Source: Leptolyngbyaceae cyanobacterium JSC-12 (GTDB lineage: Bacteria > Cyanobacteriota > Cyanobacteriia > Leptolyngbyales > Leptolyngbyaceae). Taken from it: a stretch of 64,000 nucleotides of DNA. Positions 8,344-15,365 of this stretch are shown here, piece after piece (position 1 is the stretch's first letter; the number at the start of each line of letters is the position of its first letter). The notes under the pieces were generated by a model. That model worked only from the letters and a program-made list of their open reading frames with translations, had not been told where the DNA came from and searched no databases. The stretch is from assembly GCA_000309945.1 (NCBI GenBank), contig CM001633.1, positions 518,723 to 582,722 of the forward strand. Reading direction: 5' to 3'. Position numbers and translations under genes: made by a program.

Positions 8344-8862
8344 TTACCGATACGGCCACGTAAACACAAGAAATACAACCACTGTGGCAAAAGCAAGAAT
8401 GCCTTGAATAATGTTGCCAACAACAGTTCCAACGACAATTCCCAGAGCGGCTTTGAGTGCGATGCGGAGATCTCGGCGGTACAACAGTTCACCCACGATC
8501 GCCCCCAGCACCGACCCTAACAAAATTCCCAGCAGTGGTCCTAGCGGTCCACCAAACGGCAATACAGGCAAAAAGCCAAACATGCCCAGAATTAACCCAA
8601 CAAATGCCCCAATCTGCCCCCATTTACTAGCCCCAGCCTGCTTTGCGCCCAGATAGCCAGCTAAAAAATCAATCCCAATGCTCAACAGCAAGATGACTAT
8701 CGTCACTACCATTGGAATCAGAGCATTTTGGGGAAACCCTGTGGCGATCGCCCATATCACCGCTGAGCCTGTAATCAAACTAATCCCGGGGATTGCGGGA
8801 ACCACAGCACCAATAATGCCAACAATCATCACGACAACAAGAATCCAATAAAGGATGAGCAT
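8344..8862 (-). CDS. DUF456 membrane protein
   Basis: A 172-residue very hydrophobic protein of the DUF456 family, of unknown function. Four to five membrane helices are rich in Gly, with GFLPVLPFGGPLGPLLG and LLGSVLGAIVGELLYRRD typical of the family. The PAIPG motif after the first helix is also characteristic. It converges with the TPR gene, the two ending 55 bases apart. A purine-rich stretch lies directly upstream of the start. Confidence 0.85.
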   Translation of the reverse strand: MLILYWILVVVMIVGIIGAVVPAIPGISLITGSAVIWAIATGFPQNALIPMVVTIVILLLSIGIDFLAGYLGAKQAGASKWGQIGAFVGLILGMFGFLPVLPFGGPLGPLLGILLGSVLGAIVGELLYRRDLRIALKAALGIVVGTVVGNIIQGILAFATVVVFLVFTWPYR

Positions 8863-8974
8863 AGGAGGTTAGGGGAGAGGGGATGGAAAAAATGGAGAAG
8901 GTGAAAAGGTTGGGAGCGCGAAGTAAAAGTCATGGGATGATGAGATGGAATGCTTTGTCTGCTTTCTGATTCCC

Positions 8975-9649
8975 TCATTCTTTTACGTTCCATATCTCCT
9001 GAATGCTGGCTGGCTGGTTCAAGGTATAGTCTAGCTTTTCTGCGATCGCCCGAATCCATTGCTCATCCTGACGAGTATAACTGCGGGGGGCATTAGCACC
9101 TAAAATCAGTGCACCGTTCTTGCCAATCGGCTGACAAATGACTCCTTGAGTATTTTCAGGCAAATAGTCAAATTCCACCCGCCCTGGATAAACTTTGAGG
9201 GCAACGAGGTAAACAGGTTTTTGTTGGGTCAATACGCGCTGCAAAATTGGACCTGGAGTAATCTCTCGCTTGGCGGGTAGAATGCCGCGTCGCAGCAAAA
9301 CCCGATCTTTATACCAGATGACCAGCGATCGCGTAACAGTATTTGTCAACAACAAGTGGGATGCCCAGGCAAGTTCAGCTTTCACAGCTTCGGGCAAATC
9401 TGGCTGTAGTTCAAACTGTTCTTCACCGACTAGCTCCACACTTTCGGGTAACCGGGGCTGAATTTGCTGCCAGAGTAACCCTGTAAGGATTAAAATCGCA
9501 CAGGCAATGATGCCAAGCGCGTCGGAACGGGCTTGAAAATCAGTCAGGTTAGGCGTTAAGAGCCGATTAATAAATAACAACGTGCCAGCGATCGCTCCAA
9601 CTGCGATCGGCAGCAATCTCAACACCCGATTTGAATCCGATTTAGCCAT
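8975..9649 (-). CDS. cofactor assembly of complex C subunit B (CCB2/CCB4-like)
   Basis: A 224-residue protein resembling the CCB2/CCB4 family. In chloroplasts these proteins take part in covalent attachment of heme ci to cytochrome b6 of the b6f complex. Two membrane helices lie near the N-terminus (LLPIAVGAIAGTLLFI and ALGIIACAILILTGLLW). A soluble GAF-like part follows, with SHLLLTNTVTRSLVIWYKD and a C-terminal LILGANAPRSYTRQDE that fits GAF-type folds. The cyanobacterial members are conserved but less well studied than the plant ones. The gene stands apart from its neighbours and its start is divergent from the DD-carboxypeptidase gene. Confidence 0.75.
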   Translation of the reverse strand: MAKSDSNRVLRLLPIAVGAIAGTLLFINRLLTPNLTDFQARSDALGIIACAILILTGLLWQQIQPRLPESVELVGEEQFELQPDLPEAVKAELAWASHLLLTNTVTRSLVIWYKDRVLLRRGILPAKREITPGPILQRVLTQQKPVYLVALKVYPGRVEFDYLPENTQGVICQPIGKNGALILGANAPRSYTRQDEQWIRAIAEKLDYTLNQPASIQEIWNVKE

Positions 9650-9715
9650 TCCAAATTTTTAGGACACACTATACTGAACTCTAGCAATTTTGGTATCCCG
9701 ATTGAGGTCGTTGCT

Positions 9716-11068
9716 GTGCTGGATTTTGTAACTTCAGGGTTGGTGTCTGTCTGGTTATCAACGGCAAAAACACCCGAGACACTTGCCTCAACTGTCACAA
9801 CATTGCAAAATACGCCCTGGCTAGTTGATACAGGCGATTCGGATGTAACAACCCAGTCTATTATGCGGCAGTATCTTAAAGGGCTAGAAAGTAAAGGATT
9901 TGCTACAACTGGGCAAGGCATTTGGTTACAGGCAGGACCAGCAGTACTCTCTACCCATCTAGGCACAACGCCCCTGCCTGCCGCTTCTCTCACCAAAGTC
10001 GCAACGACGCTGGTTGCACTGGATACCTGGGGAACTGATCACCGCTTTGAAACACTGATCAGCACAACTGGACAAATTAAACAGGGCGTTTTGTTGGGTG
10101 ATTTGATTATTCAAGGTGGAGGCGATCCGCTGTTTGTTTGGGAAGAAGGCTTTGCTTTGGGGAATACGCTGACTCAAATGGGTATTCGCAAAGTTGCGGG
10201 CAACCTGGTGATTGTGGGCAATTTTCAAATGAACTTTGAGGTAGATCCCAACAAGTCTGGTGAACTGCTAAAGCAGGCACTGAATTCTGAAATTTGGGAA
10301 GAAGATGCTGCCTATCATTACTCACAGTTGCCACCGGGCGCGATCGCTAAACCGACTGTGAAAATCGCGGGGTCAATTCAGGTGCTTCCAACTCCTGCTT
10401 TGATGCCTGCATCCACATTGCTGGTGCGCCACTACTCTCTGCCAATGACACAAATCCTGAAGCAGATGAATGTCTATAGCAACAACGTGATTTCTGAGAC
10501 GCTGGCAGTAATGGCAGGTGGAGCACAGGCGGTTGCCCAAAAAGCAGCAGCTTTGGCAGGAATTCCTCAAACTGAAATTTTGCTGGTCAATGGCTCGGGC
10601 TTGGGAGTTGAAAATCGGATTTCCCCTAGAGCCGTTTGCGCCATGTATGCTGCGCTCCAGCGTTATTTGGAATCAAAAAGTTTGACGATCGCAGACTTAT
10701 TTCCAATTTCTGGCGTGGATTTAGGCACTATTGACTATCGCAACATTCCTACTAATGCAGTTGTGAAAACGGGAACTCTAAATGATGTGAGCGCCTTAGC
10801 AGGTGTGTTACCAACCCGCGATCGCGGCTTAATCTGGTTTTCCATCATCAATCGCGGGAGCGACCTGGAGGAGTTGCGGCAACAACAGGATGTATTGCTG
10901 CAGCAACTCACGAAGCAATGGGGGGCTGTGAAACCAACCCCAACTGCTATTACGCCCAAAATTCCGGTTCAAACAGCGATGCTATTAGGAGCCAGCAACC
11001 GCAACATAGTTGTTTACAAACCAACCGTAGAGGTACAAAGCACCCAAATACCTATCCCACAGAACTGA
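9716..11068 (+). CDS. dacB: D-alanyl-D-alanine carboxypeptidase (PBP4/S13 type)
   Basis: A peptidoglycan-trimming DD-peptidase of the S13 family. The three active-site motifs are visible: SLTK (Ser91, Lys94), YSNN (SxN, around residue 254) and VKTGTLND (KTG, around 349). The family's RFET motif is also there (HRFETLISTTG). It starts with GTG; the frame stays open upstream, so a slightly longer form is possible, but LDFVTSGLVSVWLS looks like the normal hydrophobic N-terminus. At 450 residues it is within the family range, with a shortened second domain. It is divergent from the CCB-like gene and probably has its own promoter in the 66-base gap. Confidence 0.88.
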   Translation: MLDFVTSGLVSVWLSTAKTPETLASTVTTLQNTPWLVDTGDSDVTTQSIMRQYLKGLESKGFATTGQGIWLQAGPAVLSTHLGTTPLPAASLTKVATTLVALDTWGTDHRFETLISTTGQIKQGVLLGDLIIQGGGDPLFVWEEGFALGNTLTQMGIRKVAGNLVIVGNFQMNFEVDPNKSGELLKQALNSEIWEEDAAYHYSQLPPGAIAKPTVKIAGSIQVLPTPALMPASTLLVRHYSLPMTQILKQMNVYSNNVISETLAVMAGGAQAVAQKAAALAGIPQTEILLVNGSGLGVENRISPRAVCAMYAALQRYLESKSLTIADLFPISGVDLGTIDYRNIPTNAVVKTGTLNDVSALAGVLPTRDRGLIWFSIINRGSDLEELRQQQDVLLQQLTKQWGAVKPTPTAITPKIPVQTAMLLGASNRNIVVYKPTVEVQSTQIPIPQN

Positions 11069-11112
11069 GCAGGTTGTTGACTGTGAGTGCTCGGCTTTGG
11101 TGGTTTTTTGCT

Positions 11113-11514
11113 CTAGATTCCAGTTGTTCTAGCACCTGGTTCCCGGAGACGGCGAACTTCTTTAATTTCGGCAATCGAACCAAAACTAGGTTGCCCTTTA
11201 AGTTGTTGATAAACCCGTTCAGCAACGCCGTGGTCGAGCAATAAACACCATACTTGGGGTCTGCCGTAGTATTGGCAACGCTCGCCAACTTTGGTTCGTG
11301 GCAGATTCGCAGTCTGCAAATAGCGTTGAAAGGCGTTGCGTTGAGACGCGGAGAGTTGAGCTTGATCAACCATCACCATTTTCAGCGTGCCATTTTCCGG
11401 TCTGGTTTGGGTCTGGGCATGTATTGCGGTTGATTCAGACTGCACAAGAGATGGAAGAACGGTTCCAAGAGCGATCGCCCCAATTGAGAAAATGGCAGAA
11501 ATGATTCGATTCAT
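11113..11514 (-). CDS. hypothetical secreted protein
   Basis: I do not recognise this protein. From the ATG at 11514 (preceded by AAGGAA) it has 133 residues, with a clear signal peptide (IISAIFSIGAIALGTVLPSL, probable cleavage after a later Ala-x-Ala-like IHAQ). The mature part has two Cys (ERCQYYGRPQVWC) that could form a disulfide, and the basic stretch EVRRLREPGARTTGI at the end. A longer form beginning at 11565 lacks a proper start. It converges with the dacB gene, ending 44 bases from it. Confidence 0.6.
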   Translation of the reverse strand: MNRIISAIFSIGAIALGTVLPSLVQSESTAIHAQTQTRPENGTLKMVMVDQAQLSASQRNAFQRYLQTANLPRTKVGERCQYYGRPQVWCLLLDHGVAERVYQQLKGQPSFGSIAEIKEVRRLREPGARTTGI

Positions 11515-11839
11515 GGTTACTGTTCCTTGTTTGTCTAGGACAATTAGCATGACGGGATCATGCATTCACTTCCCTTTCGCAAGTCTGCTATATCCCTCCG
11601 GAGGCACAGAAAAATGTCAATTCTACTGCGAGATTTGAAGCAGACCATCACAACCCTTTGGAAAGAATAGATCATTTGTACTTATTTTAGCAACCCTAAT
11701 GTTGCAACGTTGTTATAGTCAACGTCGTCCTAGTCAAGATGAAGTCATCAAAATGTTAACTATTGCTGCGATCGCTAGGTTAAAGGCTACAAGTCTTAAG
11801 AAAATGTCGGGTTAAGTTCGAGATAAAGGAGAGAGTCAA
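11515..11839. other. gene-free stretch upstream of psaK
   Basis: This 325-base gap separates two divergent genes. It contains a perfect 10-base palindrome, CCTCCGGAGG at 11595-11604. I see no convincing -35/-10 pair for psaK and no clear RpaB (HLR1) repeat, though the psaK promoter must lie here. No small reading frame looks coding. Confidence 0.4.
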
Positions 11840-12088
11840 TTGCTTAATTCACTCGTATTGGCTGTTGCTTACAGAACCTCCGACTGGAGCCCATCGGTTG
11901 CAGTTATCATGATTTTGGCAAATGTGCTTGCGATCGCGATCGGCAAGTTTACAATTCAACGTCCTGATGTTGGACCAGAAGTTCCTGGCTTGGGATTGAG
12001 CGTTCCTGCTCTCATTGGGTCGGCAGCACTGGGGCATATCCTAGGGGCTGGTGCCATCTTAGGGTTAACCAACACTGGCGCGCTATGA
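11840..12088 (+). CDS. psaK: photosystem I subunit PsaK
   Basis: A small two-helix subunit at the edge of photosystem I in the thylakoid membrane. It helps trimer organisation and antenna coupling. The first helix is VAVIMILANVLAIAIGKFTI and the second lies in ALIGSAALGHILGAGAILGL, both characteristic. The start is a TTG, supported by a strong AAAGGAGAG ribosome site nine bases upstream and by the absence of any in-frame ATG before the first helix. The length of 82 residues is normal. It is monocistronic: 28 bases after the stop begins a terminator hairpin. Confidence 0.95.
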   Translation: MLNSLVLAVAYRTSDWSPSVAVIMILANVLAIAIGKFTIQRPDVGPEVPGLGLSVPALIGSAALGHILGAGAILGLTNTGAL

Positions 12089-12116
12089 CCAGCGCTAGAT
12101 AGATCCAGTTGCAAAA

Positions 12117-12144
12117 AAGCCAGGAGTTCTTTCCTGGCTTCTTT
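12117..12144 (+). terminator. psaK terminator
   Basis: AAGCCAGGA at 12117-12125 pairs with TCCTGGCTT at 12132-12140 around a six-base loop, followed by CTTT. It lies 29 bases behind the psaK stop codon. The stem is perfect, while the T-tract is short. Confidence 0.75.
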
Positions 12145-12200
12145 CATCACAGCCGCCACCTTTGGTAGAACAACAACTTTGATAGAACAACAACTGTCCG

Positions 12201-12611
12201 TTAGCAGCTAGCAAGTTGGGCAGCAAGTTCAAATTCCAGAAGTTTTTTACCCTGCAATTGTGCCAGGCGAGCTTCCTCGTGCGATTGCTTGCCGCCACCA
12301 ATGCGAATCAACCAATCCACTGAATTGAGGAATGTCTGACTTTCGTCGCCCCAATCGTCTCCTACAATAATTGTTTCATCGACCGGAAAACACTCATACT
12401 CAAACGCTTTAGAACAGGCAATGCCAACTGTTTTCCATCCACGCTTTACAGCTTCTTCGTAAGCAATCGCAGGAATTCCTAGCCGTGTCAATCCCGACAC
12501 AATTTCAATCGTTTTACATTTGGGAAGTGCATCAAATGCCTGGCAAACCAACACTCGCCCCATGTCGTGATCGAACTCTTGACCTGAATAACCAACGATA
12601 CCTACACGCAT
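12201..12611 (-). CDS. conserved hypothetical, Rossmann-like
   Basis: I do not recognise a named family. The 136 residues begin MRVGIVGYSGQEFDH, a beta strand and glycine loop like those of Rossmann or SLOG/LOG-type nucleotide-binding folds. Later come VGDDWGDESQTFL and WLIRIGGGKQSHEEA, the last again a glycine-rich loop as in LOG-like proteins (GGG). I chose the second ATG (12611), because GAGG lies six bases upstream of it and is directly adjacent to the first ATG at 12617. It is convergent with psaK. Confidence 0.6.
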   Translation of the reverse strand: MRVGIVGYSGQEFDHDMGRVLVCQAFDALPKCKTIEIVSGLTRLGIPAIAYEEAVKRGWKTVGIACSKAFEYECFPVDETIIVGDDWGDESQTFLNSVDWLIRIGGGKQSHEEARLAQLQGKKLLEFELAAQLASC

Positions 12612-12775
12612 ACCCATCCTCGTTTGCAGTGACCACTCTCTGCTTTAACGCAATGAAACAGAGAAACTATGCAAATACTTCTTGAAACTCATCTAAAAGA
12701 GCGATGAGAAAGAGTGAGATTGCTGGACTTATAGCTGGACTTACAGTAGACTGCTCAACCGATGATTAACCTAAC

Positions 12776-12907
12776 TTAGTCGCAGAAATAGCAGAGAGTA
12801 AACCGGGCAATTGCGTAGGGATCAGCATTAATTTCAAAATCCTGCTGCTGGGAGTCAGGTATCCAAGCTTTTGCTCAATGGAGCGATCGCCAACGCTCGT
12901 AATCTAA
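12776..12907 (-). pseudogene. possible gene remnant with in-frame stop
   Basis: In the 345-base gap between two minus-strand genes, one minus frame reads GLDYERWRSLH, a TGA stop, AKAWIPDSQQQ, DFEINADPYAIARF, TLCYFCD and then TAA at 12776-12778. The composition and amino acid order look coding-like, but there is no start codon and one internal stop. I do not recognise the protein. It may be the decayed end of a gene. The rest of the gap (12618-12775 and 12908-12956) shows nothing. Confidence 0.3.
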
Positions 12908-12956
12908 ACCTTCTCACTCAAGAGGATCACAGAAATCAATAAATTTACCTACTAAC

Positions 12957-13379
12957 CTACTCCTGATTAAACAATTCCAACACCTGCTGCAAAAACACTT
13001 TGAGCTTATCTGCAACTTCGGGAGCAGGAGTAGTCTCTCCCTCAAAAGTCCACTCGAGTACCGTTGATAGCCACCATTGTTTGCCACGATGGTTGAAGCC
13101 TGCCACTTCCGCCCCGATCGCGCGGCGATCACCAGTCAAAGCATCTTCATGAAACCGAATTTGTAGCAAGATACTGCGGCTTTGGAACAGTCGGGAAAAA
13201 CCAGGCAGATGAAACCCAATATCAATCGACTCCGGATCAACCAGTTCTTGCGTATCTGGATCGTTTGCCCAGGGTTTCAGATCAGCCCTGGCATCTGGAA
13301 ATTCAGACTTAAATAGGTTGACCACAGAGGCAATTTTGCTAGCAGTTTTCAGGCTTTTCGCCTGCTCGGCTGCGTTCAC
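12957..13379 (-). CDS. conserved hypothetical cyanobacterial protein
   Basis: An unrecognised soluble protein of 140 residues without membrane segments or signal peptide. It is acidic to neutral, with DIGFHLPGFSRLFQSR, LLQIRFHE and WWLSTVLEWTFEG as its most distinctive parts and a helical C-terminus. I place the start at the GTG at 13379, because AAGGAG lies six bases upstream of it. A TTG at 13385 sits too close to that site. No function can be inferred from its position. Confidence 0.6.
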   Translation of the reverse strand: MNAAEQAKSLKTASKIASVVNLFKSEFPDARADLKPWANDPDTQELVDPESIDIGFHLPGFSRLFQSRSILLQIRFHEDALTGDRRAIGAEVAGFNHRGKQWWLSTVLEWTFEGETTPAPEVADKLKVFLQQVLELFNQE

Positions 13380-13536
13380 TCGCAACTCCTTTTGGGCGTT
13401 CAGTGGATGGGCAGATTAACGCAGGGTTATGATGACAAATTAGTTAACGATAATTTACACCACTTGAGCAAATTCAGCAGCATTCCCTGAGAAAAGATTG
13501 GTTAAAAAAAGCTAAAGCCAGGAGGTAAAAATCAGG

Positions 13537-13612
13537 AAGATTGGAGATTGCTGATTCAGCCAGCCTATCAATCGCCTAATTTCCAATCTTTTATCTTCAA
13601 TCTTTTATCTTC
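13537..13612. repeat. inverted repeat and tandem 14-mer in intergenic gap
   Basis: AAGATTGGA at 13537-13545 is the inverse of TCCAATCTT at 13582-13590. The right arm runs into two perfect tandem copies of AATCTTTTATCTTC (13585-13598 and 13599-13612). They lie in the gene-free stretch 13380-13720, which turns from purine-rich to pyrimidine-rich. The rest of this gap holds no visible gene. Confidence 0.7.
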
Positions 13613-13720
13613 AACTCCTCCCTATCCCCTTATCCTCTACTGCCTTTTCCCGGAGTTGAGGAAATGTTGCTTGTAGAGCTAGCTTAGGAGTAGTTTAGCC
13701 AGTTATTCTCACGCCAATTG

Positions 13721-15244
13721 ATGAATTCCATCCAGCAGTATTACGAAATCCTGGGGTTGCAGCCCGGAGCTTCTCAAGCCAAAGTGAAACAAGCCTACCG
13801 GGCATTAGCAAAAACCTGGCACCCAGATCGCTTTAGCCATGATCCCATTTTGAAGCGGCAGGCAGAAGAAAAACTCAAGGATATCAATCAAGCGTATCAG
13901 CAATTAAAAAACTACCAGCCTGCTAAGAAATCACTCGAAACTCCACCACCCCCCTCTGCATCGTCATCCTTACGTACAAGCGTTTCTACCAAGCCTACGA
14001 ATGCGGAGTTTTGGTATAACCGGGGAGCCGAAAACGCTCAGCAGGGACGCTACAAGGAAGCTCTAGATGATTTCAGTATGGCGATTCGGATGAATCCAAC
14101 CTATGTGGAAGCTTACCGTTATCGAGGATTTGCCTACTCCATGCTGGGATTTGAATTGGGGGCAGAATCAGATTTGACCAAGGCGAAGGCACTGGAACGG
14201 GAGCGGCAACAAGCGGCAGAAACGGTACGCTCGCATACTGATCGCCCCTCTGCCAATCCCACTTCTAAAAACAGTTGGGGCTGGAACTGGGGTAAATCTG
14301 CCCGTAAACCTTCGCCTCAAACACCACTTCCTCAACCTGCTGTCTGGAATGATGACCAAACGTTTCGGGATCATCACGACGAGATCACTGCGATCGCGAT
14401 GAGTCGGAATGGCAAGTTTTTGGTCAGCGGCAGCCGAGATGCCACAGTCAAATTTTGGAATCTACTGACGGGGGATCTGTTTCACACTCTGTCCAAACAC
14501 GATCTGCCAATTACAGCGATCGCTCTAAGTCTGGATGGGCAGTTGTTAGCCACAGGTAGCGAAGACAAGACGATTAAACTTTGGGATTTGAGACAGGGAA
14601 CTATGCTGCGTGCTCTAACTGGGCATTTCAGCACAATTAGCACGCTTGCTTTTAGCCCTGATCATCGTATCTTGATCAGCGGTGGGCAGGATGGACAGGT
14701 TGGCTTCTGGAATCTGAAAACTAGCCGGATTACGCCAATCTTTCAACAGCAAGGCTCCCCAATTTTGGCAGTAGCGCTCAGTCCCGATGGGCAACTTGCG
14801 ATTACTGGCAGCGTTAACCACATCCTGACTCTGTACCAGGTGAGAACAGGTGAGTTGCTGCGATCGCTGCTGGCTCATGCGGCTGGCATCAGCAGCATTG
14901 CCTTCAGTCCCGATAGTCGGTTATTTGCTACTGGTGGAGAAAACGGCACAATTCAAGTTTGGGCAGAATCGGCAATTGTCACCGACCAGTCAGAGCGATC
15001 GCTGGCAGGACATTCTGGTGCAGTGAAATCGCTTGCCTTCAGCCCAGATGGTCGGATATTAGCAAGTGCTGGCAGAGATAGCACGATTCAGTTATGGAAT
15101 CCCCTAAATGGCGATCGGCTTGCCATCCTGGCTGGACACACAAATAGCGTCAACTCCATTGTCTTTAGCCCCGATGGTCACAGCCTATTCAGTGGCAGCA
15201 CCGACAACACCATCAAGCGCTGGCGTTCTTTACCAGTGTCCTAG
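13721..15244 (+). CDS. J-domain, TPR and WD40 repeat protein
   Basis: A three-part chimera of 507 residues. The J domain (about 4-66) has the HPD tripeptide in TWHPDRF and would stimulate an Hsp70 ATPase. Two TPR-like repeats follow around 93-155 (FWYNRGAENAQQGRYKEALDDF). From about 212 to the end lie seven WD40 repeats, for example MSRNGKFLVSGSRDATVKFW and FSPDGHSLFSGSTDNTIKRW, likely forming one beta-propeller. The linker is rich in Pro and Ser. It may be a co-chaperone that brings propeller-bound clients to DnaK. The ATG at 13721 is used; a TTG lies just before it. The WD40 kinase gene follows 121 bases downstream on the same strand. Confidence 0.88.
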   Translation: MNSIQQYYEILGLQPGASQAKVKQAYRALAKTWHPDRFSHDPILKRQAEEKLKDINQAYQQLKNYQPAKKSLETPPPPSASSSLRTSVSTKPTNAEFWYNRGAENAQQGRYKEALDDFSMAIRMNPTYVEAYRYRGFAYSMLGFELGAESDLTKAKALERERQQAAETVRSHTDRPSANPTSKNSWGWNWGKSARKPSPQTPLPQPAVWNDDQTFRDHHDEITAIAMSRNGKFLVSGSRDATVKFWNLLTGDLFHTLSKHDLPITAIALSLDGQLLATGSEDKTIKLWDLRQGTMLRALTGHFSTISTLAFSPDHRILISGGQDGQVGFWNLKTSRITPIFQQQGSPILAVALSPDGQLAITGSVNHILTLYQVRTGELLRSLLAHAAGISSIAFSPDSRLFATGGENGTIQVWAESAIVTDQSERSLAGHSGAVKSLAFSPDGRILASAGRDSTIQLWNPLNGDRLAILAGHTNSVNSIVFSPDGHSLFSGSTDNTIKRWRSLPVS

Positions 15245-15365
15245 AATAGGGTTTGGGAAGAAAACAATATTCAGGCTTTAGCTCTGCGCGTCATTGCCGA
15301 CAAAATTGAACATGGCGAGATGCCACTGGGGCTATTATTAGGTTTCACCTGGCGCATCTTTGGCT

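Noticed and set aside
7784-8407. 207-codon frame inside the TPR gene
   Set aside because: It is an out-of-frame shadow of the TPR repeats, which are clearly coding in the other frame.
13537-13612. possible CRISPR array from tandem copies
   Set aside because: Only two copies of a 14-base unit without spacers; this is a simple tandem duplication.
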